Shown here: positions 14,104 through 22,612 of the stretch, in pieces
How positions within the stretch are numbered: the stretch's first letter is position 1
How the letters are laid out: each line of letters begins with the position of its first letter
NCBI GenBank assembly: GCA_040877935.1
Contig: JBBDNB010000013.1
Coordinates: forward strand, 1 to 35,488
Source of the DNA: Chitinophagales bacterium
Lineage (GTDB): Bacteria; Bacteroidota; Bacteroidia; Chitinophagales; CAIOSU01
Direction: 5' to 3'
DNA length: 35,488 bases
Program-made: the position numbers and the translations under genes
The notes under the pieces: model-generated
Database searches by the model: none
What the model saw: the letters and a program-made list of their open reading frames with translations, nothing else
Told to the model about the DNA's origin: nothing

Positions 14104-15688
14104 ACTGTTCTAATCCGAAGCCCTCTAATCTATTGTGATAAAAATAAAGCAATTTCATATCCTGTGTAGTGATATTACGCTCAGGTGTAAACAACAATGT
14201 AGCCTGATCGTGATAAAGTCCAAGTTGATCCATGCCATGATCAATAATTTTAGAAACTTCCCAGCTTATTTGTTCCGGAGCAATAATTTCGTCCGCATCG
14301 GCCATCTTAAATATTTCTTTTCTTAAAGCTTCTATATTTTGCGCAAATTCCATGTAGGAAATTTCACGGTCTTCTTCTGGAATTCTCAACAATGCATATA
14401 TATCAAGCTTTTTAAATCGCTTTTTCAAAATCTCAAATGCAGCAAAAGCCAGCAAATGACTACTAAAAACAATATTATTTCTGCGGTAAGATTTTACTAT
14501 TTTTTCACCCAGTAAACGAATGTATTCTCCATTGCGCTGTTTGTCATTTTTCAATTCACCATGAGAAAGATAATATTGACGAATGTCAATTTTTTGGCCT
14601 TTATCATCAAAACTATTCCCATCTTTATCCACTCTGTTTCCAAATAAATCCATACAGGAACCAAAGGATATTGCCAATTCAGAGCTGCGGGTTAAAAATT
14701 TAAAAATAAATCGCGCAATTTTAAAGGAAGTTGAAAACTCATCGTTTTCTGCAAAATAGTATTCTCTACCGATTTGCTTTAAATGCTGCTCAATCAAACT
14801 TGGGGCTTCCAGCACAAAATGATAATTGAGCACCACAGGGACAATTACTATTTTCTTTCCACTTTCACCTTTGGGTGCATTGGCAATATTCAAATACTGT
14901 GCTTCCATAGCAGTGCCGAGTAGGCCGAGTTTAAGCTTGTCTTCAATAGCACCTGAACGCGAGCGTGTACCCCCCGGAAAAAACAAACTGTGTGCCCCCT
15001 GATGCAATGCCAGGGTAGAGTACATTTTTAATGTTTCAAGATATATCTGGTTTTTCTTTCTACGGTCAATTTTATAGGCCCCCAATCGATTCATAAAATA
15101 GGCCAGTATCTTGATCCCAAAAAGATTAAGTCCTGCCCCATAAATAAATGCAGGCAGCCCAAGCTCTTGTATTGCCCAGCCTATAACGGGACTATCAATA
15201 TTGCTGAAATGCGTGGGTACCATTACCAAAGTAGCTTTAGTACCAAGTTCTCTTATGGTTTCAAGATCTCCGGTAAAATGAAAACGATCTTTTATATTGA
15301 ATTCGTTGTTCAGCCTTTCTTTAAAATTTTGCCCAATACTGGTCTTCAATAACCTGGAAAAACCAACAGGTAAGGCTTTTTTGGCAAACTCATAAATTGA
15401 AGGATCAAAAGTTCCTGTAATTTCATTAGCATAGCGTGAGGCAATTGAAGTTAGGATCTCTTTTGCTTGCTCTTGATCGGCAGATATATTGCCGTTTAAT
15501 TGCCCGTTAAGATTTATAACCTCTCTTTTTATATTGCCCCAATACTCCCTTTCATCTACGGGGTCTGCCTTCCATGGTTTTTGAGTAACCCTGGCTCTTT
15601 CCTGATATAATGTGCGTGCCAGTTCATCAATCAATAAATCATAATTGGGGAAATATTCCAGACAACGATCTACGCTGGCTTTTTTCAC
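14093..15688 (-). CDS. Glycerolipid acyltransferase (PlsB/PlsC superfamily)
   Basis: The frame gives 531 residues from GTG 15688. The LPLAT domain is clear: HFSNID at 160-165 (HxxxxD block I), GAYKIDRR at 203-210, FPGGTRSRSG at 237-246 (the PEGTRSRSG-type block III, here PGG) and VIVPVVLNY. Length and the extra N-terminal part place it nearer to glycerol-3-phosphate acyltransferases (PlsB type) than to short PlsC. It overlaps gpsA, the supplier of G3P. Oddity: the frame stays open and coding-like upstream for another 44 codons (to 15820) without any ATG, GTG or TTG, so the true start is uncertain; see the finding at 15689-15820. Confidence 0.88.
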   Translation of the reverse strand: MKKASVDRCLEYFPNYDLLIDELARTLYQERARVTQKPWKADPVDEREYWGNIKREVINLNGQLNGNISADQEQAKEILTSIASRYANEITGTFDPSIYEFAKKALPVGFSRLLKTSIGQNFKERLNNEFNIKDRFHFTGDLETIRELGTKATLVMVPTHFSNIDSPVIGWAIQELGLPAFIYGAGLNLFGIKILAYFMNRLGAYKIDRRKKNQIYLETLKMYSTLALHQGAHSLFFPGGTRSRSGAIEDKLKLGLLGTAMEAQYLNIANAPKGESGKKIVIVPVVLNYHFVLEAPSLIEQHLKQIGREYYFAENDEFSTSFKIARFIFKFLTRSSELAISFGSCMDLFGNRVDKDGNSFDDKGQKIDIRQYYLSHGELKNDKQRNGEYIRLLGEKIVKSYRRNNIVFSSHLLAFAAFEILKKRFKKLDIYALLRIPEEDREISYMEFAQNIEALRKEIFKMADADEIIAPEQISWEVSKIIDHGMDQLGLYHDQATLLFTPERNITTQDMKLLYFYHNRLEGFGLEQYVG

Positions 15689-15962
15689 TTCTTCAATAAA
15701 CTCGTAGCGCCTTGAGCTCAGTTTATAAATTGGCCATTCCGTTATATCTGATATAATCGGTTTGTAATCGGCTCTTTTAAATTTGGTATAATTGAAGCTG
15801 ATGCTTAAAAATTTTAAATCCTAAATTAAGAATTAAGTCGAAAATACCGCAGAAATAGTATTTAAGGAGGTCTTTAGTTCATATTCTTTCACAAGAAAAC
15901 CAGTTCACAGGATTATTACTGATAATCTTATGGTGAACCACAATTGAAGTAAGTCAATTTTG

Positions 15963-16544
15963 CTATTGCCTGATGTCTCTTCCTACTGCTTCGGAAGCCT
16001 GTTCATCAGATATTCGTCTATTGTTTTTGTAAGGTACCAACCAGGCATCTCCTATACCCAGTTTTTTCAAATCTAACTCGAATTTTTTGGCAGAATCCAA
16101 AGTTTTAAACTCTCCCACGGTATATTTTTTAATGCCATCGCTTTCTGTTTCAGTCTGTAGTGTTTTGGCTTTGTTGAAACTTTCCTGAATATCAAGCTCT
16201 TTGTATGCTCCGAGCTGTACTTTAAAATATACTTCTGTAGGCATTCTGTCTGAAAGATAAGGCTGCGCCTCAGCCATTACTTTCTGCATACGTGCCTCCA
16301 TTTCCACATTTTTTTGTCTCGCCTCTGTTAATTCTTGATTGAGATTATCGTTTTCAGAACGCAATTCTTGAACTTCACTATTGAGTTTTTCTATCTCCTC
16401 TTCATAATCTGCTATAGCTTCGCGCATTTCAGATTTTTTCATTTTTTTCTTCTTTTCTTTCTGCGGAGCCGCATACAATGGCTCAACAATTACTGAAAAG
16501 TTTAAAACAATCATCAAAAACAAAGAAAAAGCTTTTAATTTCAT
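15963..16544 (-). CDS. Secreted coiled-coil protein with SPOR-like domain
   Basis: The 193-residue product starts at ATG 16544 with the signal peptide MKLKAFSLFLMIVLNFSV and a likely cut after LYA. A Lys-rich stretch (KEKKKKMKKSE) is followed by a coiled coil at about residues 45-100 (EEEIEKLNSEVQELRSENDN). The C-terminal part (VYFKVQLGAYKELD ... KYTVGEFKTLDSAKKFELDL) has the SPOR pattern, which binds denuded glycan strands of the cell wall. A TTG at 16571 would add nine residues and break the signal peptide. A TACTTTTG element lies at 16569-16576. Role in envelope or division is inferred. Confidence 0.8.
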   Translation of the reverse strand: MKLKAFSLFLMIVLNFSVIVEPLYAAPQKEKKKKMKKSEMREAIADYEEEIEKLNSEVQELRSENDNLNQELTEARQKNVEMEARMQKVMAEAQPYLSDRMPTEVYFKVQLGAYKELDIQESFNKAKTLQTETESDGIKKYTVGEFKTLDSAKKFELDLKKLGIGDAWLVPYKNNRRISDEQASEAVGRDIRQ

Positions 16545-16568
16545 GGTAGTAATTTTAAAGGTTTGGCT

Positions 16569-16576
16569 CAAAAGTA
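16569..16576 (-). promoter_or_regulatory. Candidate -7 element for the SPOR-like gene
   Basis: The minus strand reads TACTTTTG (TAnnTTTG), 24 bases before ATG 16544. A TTG lies further upstream but at about 27 bases' spacing, longer than usual. Confidence 0.35.
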
Positions 16577-16660
16577 ACCAAAAAAAATCATTAGATTAAT
16601 TAACAAAGACCAGGTTTTATTCCAATTAATTTCGGCTGATATACTTAAACATTTCAAAAC

Positions 16661-17305
16661 TTGCAATCAAAACAAACCCAAATCCCCATATTTCCGCTCA
16701 GTTTAGTGGTTTTTCCCGGAGAATCCCTAAACCTGCATATATTCGAAAAGAGATACAAGCTGTTGGTGAACGAGTGCCTGAGCAGTGGAATTGATTTTGG
16801 AATCCCCTGTTATATTGATGGTAAAATCGGAAACTACGGTACTTGCGTAAAAATTGATCAGATAGACCGGGTTTACACCAATGGCGAGATGGATATTAAA
16901 ACAATTGGTACACAAAGTTTTAAAATCAATGAAATATTTTCCCCAAATGATAAAGACAAATATGCCAAAGCAAATGTAGAATGGAGGGAAATTATACAAA
17001 ATGGCTCTGATGTTTTAAAAAGGAAAATCTATGAACTGACACAGACCTTGCATAAATTTCTGGGCATTGAAGCTGATCAATTAGAGCCAATAGAAAAATT
17101 TGACCTGCACAAAGTAATTCATATTGTAGGACTTAAATTACAACAGGAGTATAAGTTCCTGCAAATGAAAGATGAGCTTTCGAGACAGGAATTTTTACTG
17201 CGCCATCTAAAAGGTATTTTGCCCATTGTAGAAGAAACTGAGCACATTAAGCGCAAGATTCAATCAAACGGGCATTTTAAAAACATTATACCGCCAAATT
17301 TTTAA
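16661..17305 (+). CDS. Lon N-terminal (LON substrate-binding) domain protein
   Basis: This 214-residue stand-alone LON-N domain protein begins QIPIFPLSLVVFPGESLNLHIFEKRY, which fits the family pattern of PLFPL...PG..L.L.IFE.RY. The protein lacks the ATPase and protease parts of Lon, so it is a substrate-binding or adaptor-type protein (inference). The C-terminal part is helical (LSRQEFLLRHLKGILPIVEE). The start must be TTG 16661, since no ATG precedes the first strand in frame. It is divergent from the SPOR-like gene (117 bases apart) and converges with the next gene 3 bases after its stop. Confidence 0.85.
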   Translation: MQSKQTQIPIFPLSLVVFPGESLNLHIFEKRYKLLVNECLSSGIDFGIPCYIDGKIGNYGTCVKIDQIDRVYTNGEMDIKTIGTQSFKINEIFSPNDKDKYAKANVEWREIIQNGSDVLKRKIYELTQTLHKFLGIEADQLEPIEKFDLHKVIHIVGLKLQQEYKFLQMKDELSRQEFLLRHLKGILPIVEETEHIKRKIQSNGHFKNIIPPNF

Positions 17306-17308
17306 AGA

Positions 17309-17824
17309 TTAAATCCTCCCCAACTGAAACTCCACCATTTTGATTTGCTCGCCCAGCATTTTGTTGGTGTCCAGTTTTTTAGCTTGTGCCAAAAGATTGA
17401 GGGCTTCTCGTTTTTTCCGCTTTGAAGCAGCAATTCCTGCAAGGTTGAGTTTAGAAACTGCCTGATCGGTAGAAACCACCAGGCCGGTTTTTAGTGCTTT
17501 TTTGAAAAATTTCTCAGCTTTTCCCAATGAATTGGTTTGCATTTCCAACATGCCCATTAGATAATAGTAATAAGCTTCTGTCATGTTGAGCAAACCTTCA
17601 GGGGTTTTCACCCAACCCAGTACTTTTTTGGCTTTTTCCATATTGCCTTTGCGCACAAAAAGAAACGCAATGACCAGCGCCTCGTTAAAGACAATTGTAA
17701 GTCCCACCAAAATAGCCAGCAAGATCAGTAAGACACCGCTGCCAGGCCATCCTACAAAAAATAAATAAATGGCAAATGCTAAAATAGCAACAGCCAGGCC
17801 TCCTCGAATATAATTGGTGTACAT
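17309..17824 (-). CDS. Membrane protein with TPR-like repeats
   Basis: The 171-residue protein has two membrane helices close together (about residues 9-25 and 30-55: AVAILAFAIYLFFVGWPG and VLLILLAILVGLTIVF), then about three TPR-like helical pairs (AYYYYLMGMLEMQTNSLGKA, EKFFKKALKTGL, SKLNLAGIAASKRKKREALN). The repeats probably face the cytoplasm. I recall proteins of this layout as conserved but uncharacterised in Bacteroidota. It is transcribed away from purK. A TAACTTTG element lies at 17848-17855. Confidence 0.75.
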   Translation of the reverse strand: MYTNYIRGGLAVAILAFAIYLFFVGWPGSGVLLILLAILVGLTIVFNEALVIAFLFVRKGNMEKAKKVLGWVKTPEGLLNMTEAYYYYLMGMLEMQTNSLGKAEKFFKKALKTGLVVSTDQAVSKLNLAGIAASKRKKREALNLLAQAKKLDTNKMLGEQIKMVEFQLGRI

Positions 17825-17847
17825 AAACTTATTTAAAAATTAGGTCG

Positions 17848-17855
17848 CAAAGTTA
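17848..17855 (-). promoter_or_regulatory. Candidate -7 element for the TPR membrane gene
   Basis: The minus strand reads TAACTTTG, matching TAnnTTTG, 23 bases before ATG 17824. Confidence 0.4.
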
Positions 17856-17919
17856 ACTCACTTTTTTAATTTGCTAAATTAATGAGCATTTTTGCTGACA
17901 TTAATCGGAGATCAAAGAT

Positions 17920-19056
17920 ATGGAGTTTTACAACGACTTGAAACTTGGAGTATTGGGAGGTGGTCAATTGGGACGCATGTTGATTCAGGCTGCCATGAAT
18001 TACAATGTCAGCATTTTTGTGCTCGACCCAGATGTAAATGCCCCTTGCAAAGAGTTTTCCAGTGAATTTCACCACGGTTCACTCAATAATTTTGACACTG
18101 TTTACAATTTCGGAAAGAAAGTAGATGTGCTCACTATTGAAATAGAAAATGTAAATACAGATGCACTCGAAAAGCTGGAAAGCGAGGGTGTGAAAGTTTA
18201 TCCTCAAGCTTCGGTGATTCGGCTTATCCAGGACAAAGGCCTTCAAAAGGAATTTTATAAAGAGCGCGGTATTCCCACAGCTGAGTTCTTTTTGCTTGAT
18301 AACAAAGAAGAACTGCACGATTTTGAATCGTTTTTCCCTGCTGTACAAAAACTGAGAAAAGAAGGCTATGACGGCCGTGGCGTATTTAAAATAAAATCCA
18401 AAGGCGATATTGAGGGTGGATTCAACAAACCTTCAGTGCTCGAAAAATTAATTGATTTTGAGAAGGAGATTTCCGTGATCGTAGCGCGCAATGCTTCTGG
18501 GGAAGTGCGCACCTACCCTACTGTGGAACTGGATTTTCATCCTGAAAAAAATCTGGTGGAATACCTCTTTTCTCCCGCTCAACTTTCAGAAAAACTAGAA
18601 CAAGAAGCCCAAGAACTGGCGGCAAAAGTTGCCAAGGAAATAGATATTATAGGCTTATTGGCCGTTGAAATGTTCGTTACCAAAGATGGCGGAATATTGG
18701 TAAACGAGATTGCGCCCCGAACGCACAACTCAGGACACCACAGCATTGAAGCCAATATTACCTCGCAATTTGAACAGCATTTACGCTCTGTATTGAATTT
18801 ACCACTGGGCGCAACGGATATTAAAACCAATGCCGTGATGGTCAATTTACTTGGCGAACCGGGCCACGATGGGGCTGCAAAATACGTAGGCCTGGATGAA
18901 GTATTGGCCACTGATGGCGTGGGTTTGCATTTGTACGGAAAAAAATTCACGCGTCCTTTCCGAAAAATGGGGCACATCACCGTGGTAGATAAGGACATGG
19001 AGGAAGCCAAACGCAAAGCGCGATTTGTAAAAAACAAACTAAAAGTCATCTCATGA
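17920..19056 (+). CDS. purK: 5-(carboxyamino)imidazole ribonucleotide synthase
   Basis: This 378-residue ATP-grasp enzyme of purine synthesis makes N5-CAIR from AIR, bicarbonate and ATP. Visible hallmarks are [12 protein letters not shown] near the N-terminus, [14 protein letters not shown] in the ATP-binding part, and [18 protein letters not shown] in the metal-binding part. Length is normal. The stop overlaps the purE start by 4 bases (ATGA), so purK and purE form a unit whose products act in sequence. Confidence 0.97.
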   Translation: MEFYNDLKLGVLGGGQLGRMLIQAAMNYNVSIFVLDPDVNAPCKEFSSEFHHGSLNNFDTVYNFGKKVDVLTIEIENVNTDALEKLESEGVKVYPQASVIRLIQDKGLQKEFYKERGIPTAEFFLLDNKEELHDFESFFPAVQKLRKEGYDGRGVFKIKSKGDIEGGFNKPSVLEKLIDFEKEISVIVARNASGEVRTYPTVELDFHPEKNLVEYLFSPAQLSEKLEQEAQELAAKVAKEIDIIGLLAVEMFVTKDGGILVNEIAPRTHNSGHHSIEANITSQFEQHLRSVLNLPLGATDIKTNAVMVNLLGEPGHDGAAKYVGLDEVLATDGVGLHLYGKKFTRPFRKMGHITVVDKDMEEAKRKARFVKNKLKVIS

Positions 19057-19568
19057 GCAAATATCAGATAGGAATTATAATGGGCAGTCAATCGGATTTA
19101 CCGGTAATGGAAAAAGCGGCCGAATTTTTAAAGGAAATGGACATTGCATTTGAGCTGACCATTGTTTCCGCACACCGCACGCCTCAGCGCATGATGGAAT
19201 ATGCCAAAACTGCCCGTGAAAGGGGCTTGAAAGTGATTATTGCTGGAGCAGGTGGTGCAGCGCACTTACCGGGAATGGTGGCTTCCATGACTACTTTGCC
19301 AGTAATTGGCGTACCCGTAAAATCTTCCAATTCCATTGATGGCTGGGATTCCGTACTTTCTATTTTGCAAATGCCCGGAGGCATTCCCGTAGCAACCGTA
19401 GCCTTGGATGGTGCCAAAAATGCAGGAATTCTCGCTGCCAATATCCTTTCTACTTCTGATGAAGCATTGGCCAAAAAACTGGAAGCTTATAAAGCAGAAC
19501 TGAAAATCAAGGTTGATGGAATGGTTGAAGATGTTAAGGAAAAAGGATTTCCCAATTCTTTTGATTGA
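19053..19568 (+). CDS. purE: N5-CAIR mutase
   Basis: This 171-residue class I PurE converts N5-CAIR to CAIR, the step after PurK. It has [20 protein letters not shown], the active-site block [31 protein letters not shown] and [15 protein letters not shown], all standard. It overlaps purK by 4 bases. It converges with the STAS-like gene 33 bases downstream; no strong terminator is seen between them. Confidence 0.98.
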   Translation: MSKYQIGIIMGSQSDLPVMEKAAEFLKEMDIAFELTIVSAHRTPQRMMEYAKTARERGLKVIIAGAGGAAHLPGMVASMTTLPVIGVPVKSSNSIDGWDSVLSILQMPGGIPVATVALDGAKNAGILAANILSTSDEALAKKLEAYKAELKIKVDGMVEDVKEKGFPNSFD

Positions 19569-19601
19569 TCAAACAAACCATTGTTCATTCTGTATCTGAA
19601 A

Positions 19602-19961
19602 CTAAACGGACAGTAGATAATCCTTAAGGCTCGATGCATTTGAGAATTTAAAAACTGGAAGCTTATTGTAACTCCGGTTGGTTTTATTTTGGGTTTTTGC
19701 AACTGTTTGCAACACATTCCTCACTGCTTCCGTAGCATTGGATACTACAATTTGAACAGCCGTATTATTTTCAACTTTGTTGCTTTCCTTATAAAACTGG
19801 TCAGCAAATGAACGCGACATAAATTCAACATCAGTAAAATCAAATTCTACAGTTGATAGGTTTTTCTGTTTGATTTCATCAAAAATCATAATGGCTGCTT
19901 CACGTGAATTTAGCATTACACTCAAAACATCCTTTACCTTAATTTTTATTTCTTTTTCCAT
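19602..19961 (-). CDS. STAS-like (DUF4325) protein
   Basis: The 119-residue protein carries EFDFTDVEFMSRSFADQFYK, the central strand and loop of the STAS-like DUF4325 family. Such proteins usually act with a histidine-kinase-like ATPase as a regulatory switch, but no ATPase is adjacent, so the partner must be elsewhere or lost. The first 35 residues (VLSVMLNSREAAIMIFDEI) fit the family N-terminus. The gene stands alone between purE and the deletion scar at about 20,230. Confidence 0.8.
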   Translation of the reverse strand: MEKEIKIKVKDVLSVMLNSREAAIMIFDEIKQKNLSTVEFDFTDVEFMSRSFADQFYKESNKVENNTAVQIVVSNATEAVRNVLQTVAKTQNKTNRSYNKLPVFKFSNASSLKDYLLSV

Positions 19962-20047
19962 AATTGAAGGAATCTACTTAAAATAATTTTTCTGAATGAA
20001 GGAATTCTAACGAATATAATATTCAACTTTGAATTGTTTTAATTCAT

Positions 20048-20230
20048 TTGCAAAATCAGCACATCATCCAATCTACAAATCATAAAATCAAGCACCTCAT
20101 CATTGGCCAGGGCATAGCCGGTACGCTATTGAGTTTTCGGCTCATGCAGGCAGGTGAGGACTTTCTAATCATAGATAAAAACAAAAGCCATACCGCTTCG
20201 CACATTGCAGGGGCTTCGATCAATCCCATA
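20048..20230 (+). pseudogene. 5' fragment of an FAD-dependent oxidoreductase
   Basis: From TTG 20048 the frame reads KHLIIGQGIAGTLLSFRLMQ, then EDFLIIDK and HIAGASINPI. This is the dinucleotide-binding start of a glycine-oxidase-like FAD oxidoreductase, a family of about 350 residues with G-x-G-x-x-G and a later GIINP. Similarity stops at about 20,230; the frame then runs on to 20272 through sequence antisense to another broken gene. The 3' four-fifths of the gene is missing. Confidence 0.75.
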
Positions 20231-20369
20231 GCTGACGCAAGCATGAGCAAATCAGATACCATGCAGCCTTAAACCTTTCAGCAGGTGTTTTCTTTAGCCA
20301 ATACTCTTTGTTTTGGTCTGCTTCTGCAAATGTCTTGATAGAAAAAGAATTTCGATCTAAACAGTACAT
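20220..20369 (-). pseudogene. 5' fragment of a small conserved Bacteroidota protein
   Basis: A 49-codon minus-strand frame from ATG 20369 reads MYCLDRNSFSIKTFAEADQN, then KEYWLKKTPAERFKAAWYLI. I recall this LDRNxF-x4-FxEAD-x5-YWxxKxPxERxxAAxYL pattern as the start of a small uncharacterised family common in Bacteroidota. It breaks off at the point where the convergent FAD oxidoreductase fragment also ends, then stops at 20220. The gap 20370-20431 holds nothing I recognise. Confidence 0.65.
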
Positions 20370-20431
20370 AATAAATTCCACCTTTCTCTACTTAAAATGC
20401 AATATTTGCAGAAGAAGAAAAACATAAACCC

Positions 20432-21775
20432 ATGCCACAAAACTTCCTAATAAAAAATGCAGAAATCATCAATGAAGATAAAATCTTCAATAGTGATGTA
20501 TTGGTCAAAAATGGCAGAATTGAAAAGATAGCTGCCAATATCCAAACCCGCGAAAAGATCAATGAAATAGATGCCAATGGCCAATATCTCATTCCCGGCT
20601 TTATTGACGATCAGGTGCATTTTCGCGAACCGGGCTTGACCCACAAAGCAGAAATACAGACCGAATCAAAAGCGGCCGTGGCAGGTGGCATCACTTCTTT
20701 TATGGAAATGCCCAATACCAAACCTCCTGCACTGACCCAAAAACTGCTCGAAGAAAAATACCAGCGCGCTGCACAGGTTTCTCCAGCCAATTATTCTTTC
20801 TTTATGGGTACTTCCAATGACAATTACGAGGAGCTGATGCGCACCGATTTGCGAAAAGTCTGTGGACTGAAAATATTCATGGGCTCATCTACGGGCAATA
20901 TGCTGGTGGATCACTCAGAGGTGCTTAATAGAATATTTGCCAATTTTTCAGGGCTGATTGCCACCCACTGCGAAGACGAACAAACCATCAAAGACAATAC
21001 GGCTGCCTATCTTGAAAAATACGGTGAGGACATGCCCATTAAATATCATCCGGAAATTCGCGATGCAGAAGCCTGTTACCTGTCGTCTTCCAAGGCAAAG
21101 GCTTTGGCGGTAAAACACGGCACCCGACTGCATATCCTGCATATTTCCACGGCAAGGGAAATTGAGCTTTTTGACAATAAATTAGCTTTAAAGGATAAAA
21201 AAATAACTTCCGAGGCCTGCACCCACCACCTGTGGTTTTCCGATACAGATTACGAAACTAAAAGCACGCACATCAAATGGAATCCTGCGGTGAAAAGTGC
21301 GGACGACAGAGCTGCAGTGAGGGCTGCCTTAAATGACAACCGCATTGATGTTTTGGCAACCGATCATGCGCCACACACGCTAGCCGAAAAAAGCAACAAT
21401 TATTTCAATGCCCCAAGTGGTGGGCCATTGGTACAGCACACGCTTTCTGCACTTTTCGAATTGAGCGAACAAGGTATTTTCAGCAAAGAAAAAATCATTG
21501 AAAAAGCCTGCCACAATCCCGCCATATTGTTCGACATTGAAGATCGTGGCTTTATTCGCGAGGGATATAAAGCCGATTTGGTTTTGGTGGCCAAAGATAG
21601 ATATACGGTAAATCGCGACAACTTACTTTACAAATGCGGCTGGTCCCCTTTCGAGGGACAGGAATTTCAATACAAAGTCCAAAAGACTTTTGTGAACGGG
21701 AATTTGGTATTTGAAAATGGAAAAGTAAACGATGCCGTGAAGGGAGAACGATTGGTTTTTAGGAAAAGAGATTGA
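20432..21775 (+). CDS. pyrC: Dihydroorotase
   Basis: This 447-residue amidohydrolase closes carbamoyl aspartate to dihydroorotate in pyrimidine synthesis. It has GFIDDQVHFREPGLTHKAEI, then GGITSFMEMPNTKPPA, THCEDE, LHILHISTARE and DVLATDHAPHT, which are the usual metal-binding blocks. The first block reads DDQVH where most dihydroorotases have DxHVH; I recall this Q form as usual in Bacteroidota, so I do not take it as inactive, but metal binding may differ. ATG 20432 follows the deletion scar. The gene is monocistronic, or leads only the barrel gene 45 bases downstream. Confidence 0.94.
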   Translation: MPQNFLIKNAEIINEDKIFNSDVLVKNGRIEKIAANIQTREKINEIDANGQYLIPGFIDDQVHFREPGLTHKAEIQTESKAAVAGGITSFMEMPNTKPPALTQKLLEEKYQRAAQVSPANYSFFMGTSNDNYEELMRTDLRKVCGLKIFMGSSTGNMLVDHSEVLNRIFANFSGLIATHCEDEQTIKDNTAAYLEKYGEDMPIKYHPEIRDAEACYLSSSKAKALAVKHGTRLHILHISTAREIELFDNKLALKDKKITSEACTHHLWFSDTDYETKSTHIKWNPAVKSADDRAAVRAALNDNRIDVLATDHAPHTLAEKSNNYFNAPSGGPLVQHTLSALFELSEQGIFSKEKIIEKACHNPAILFDIEDRGFIREGYKADLVLVAKDRYTVNRDNLLYKCGWSPFEGQEFQYKVQKTFVNGNLVFENGKVNDAVKGERLVFRKRD

Positions 21776-21820
21776 TCAATTTTGAAGTTAACACGTTGTA
21801 GAACTCAATAAGTCAGCATT

Positions 21821-22612
21821 ATGTCTCAATTCAAATCTTGGGTAACTCAGTTTAGTCCCTTAATTTTTACTCTATTGCTTTATTCTACGCTATCTGCCCA
21901 AGATAAAAAAAGCAGGGTACTGAAAGATCCAGAAAAAGGAGCAATCAATATTGAAGTCACTGCTGGTCTAAATATTACCACACCTGTTGGAGTAAGTGTA
22001 AATAATATAAACGCAACAATTGAAAACAGGTCAAAGATTTACCCTGATTATGAAGCAAATCTATACCCGAAAACAGCAGCTTATGTCGGGGTACTTTTTG
22101 ATTATCAATTTCATGAAATTGCAGCCATTGGTTCGGGATTGATGTACACACCCAAAGGTTTTTGGCTTTTTGAAGACAATGTCACAGAACCTGGTTTAAC
22201 CAATCCTATATTTTACGAAAGGCGTAAAACATTTATCACTGTAGATTATTTCGACATCCCCCTCTACATCAAAACCTATTTTAAAAATGGCCTGATAAGT
22301 TTGCGTTTTGGCCCGGTCATTTCTATGGCACTTTTGAGTAAAGTCAGAATAGAGGCTCAATCCAATGGTCAACATGAAAAAGATAAATACAGGCTTGGAG
22401 AAGGAAGCAACAGTTTCATACACCAATATAATGATTTACCCAATTCCATTCCAAAGTTCATCGTTCCTGGTTTTGAAGCTGTATTAAATATAGGAAACAC
22501 TGGTGGATTACAAGGTTCACTGGTAATAGGCTTCTCAGGAAGTCTCATTGAAGCAGTTGATATCAAAAGTATAATTGCGCGCTTGGGTATCAGCTACACT
22601 ATCACTAAATAA
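21821..22612 (+). CDS. Outer-membrane beta-barrel protein
   Basis: The 263-residue protein has a signal peptide ending at LSAQ, then a series of alternating-hydrophobic strands with aromatic ends (YVGVLFDYQFHEIAAIGSGL, FITVDYFDIPLYIKTYFKNG, LISLRFGPVISM), typical of the small porin-like outer-membrane barrels (PorT/OmpA-barrel type) of this phylum. The last strand ends IARLGISYTITK. No substrate can be told. Its 3' end overlaps the 3' end of convergent waaA by 8 bases. Confidence 0.75.
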   Translation: MSQFKSWVTQFSPLIFTLLLYSTLSAQDKKSRVLKDPEKGAINIEVTAGLNITTPVGVSVNNINATIENRSKIYPDYEANLYPKTAAYVGVLFDYQFHEIAAIGSGLMYTPKGFWLFEDNVTEPGLTNPIFYERRKTFITVDYFDIPLYIKTYFKNGLISLRFGPVISMALLSKVRIEAQSNGQHEKDKYRLGEGSNSFIHQYNDLPNSIPKFIVPGFEAVLNIGNTGGLQGSLVIGFSGSLIEAVDIKSIIARLGISYTITK

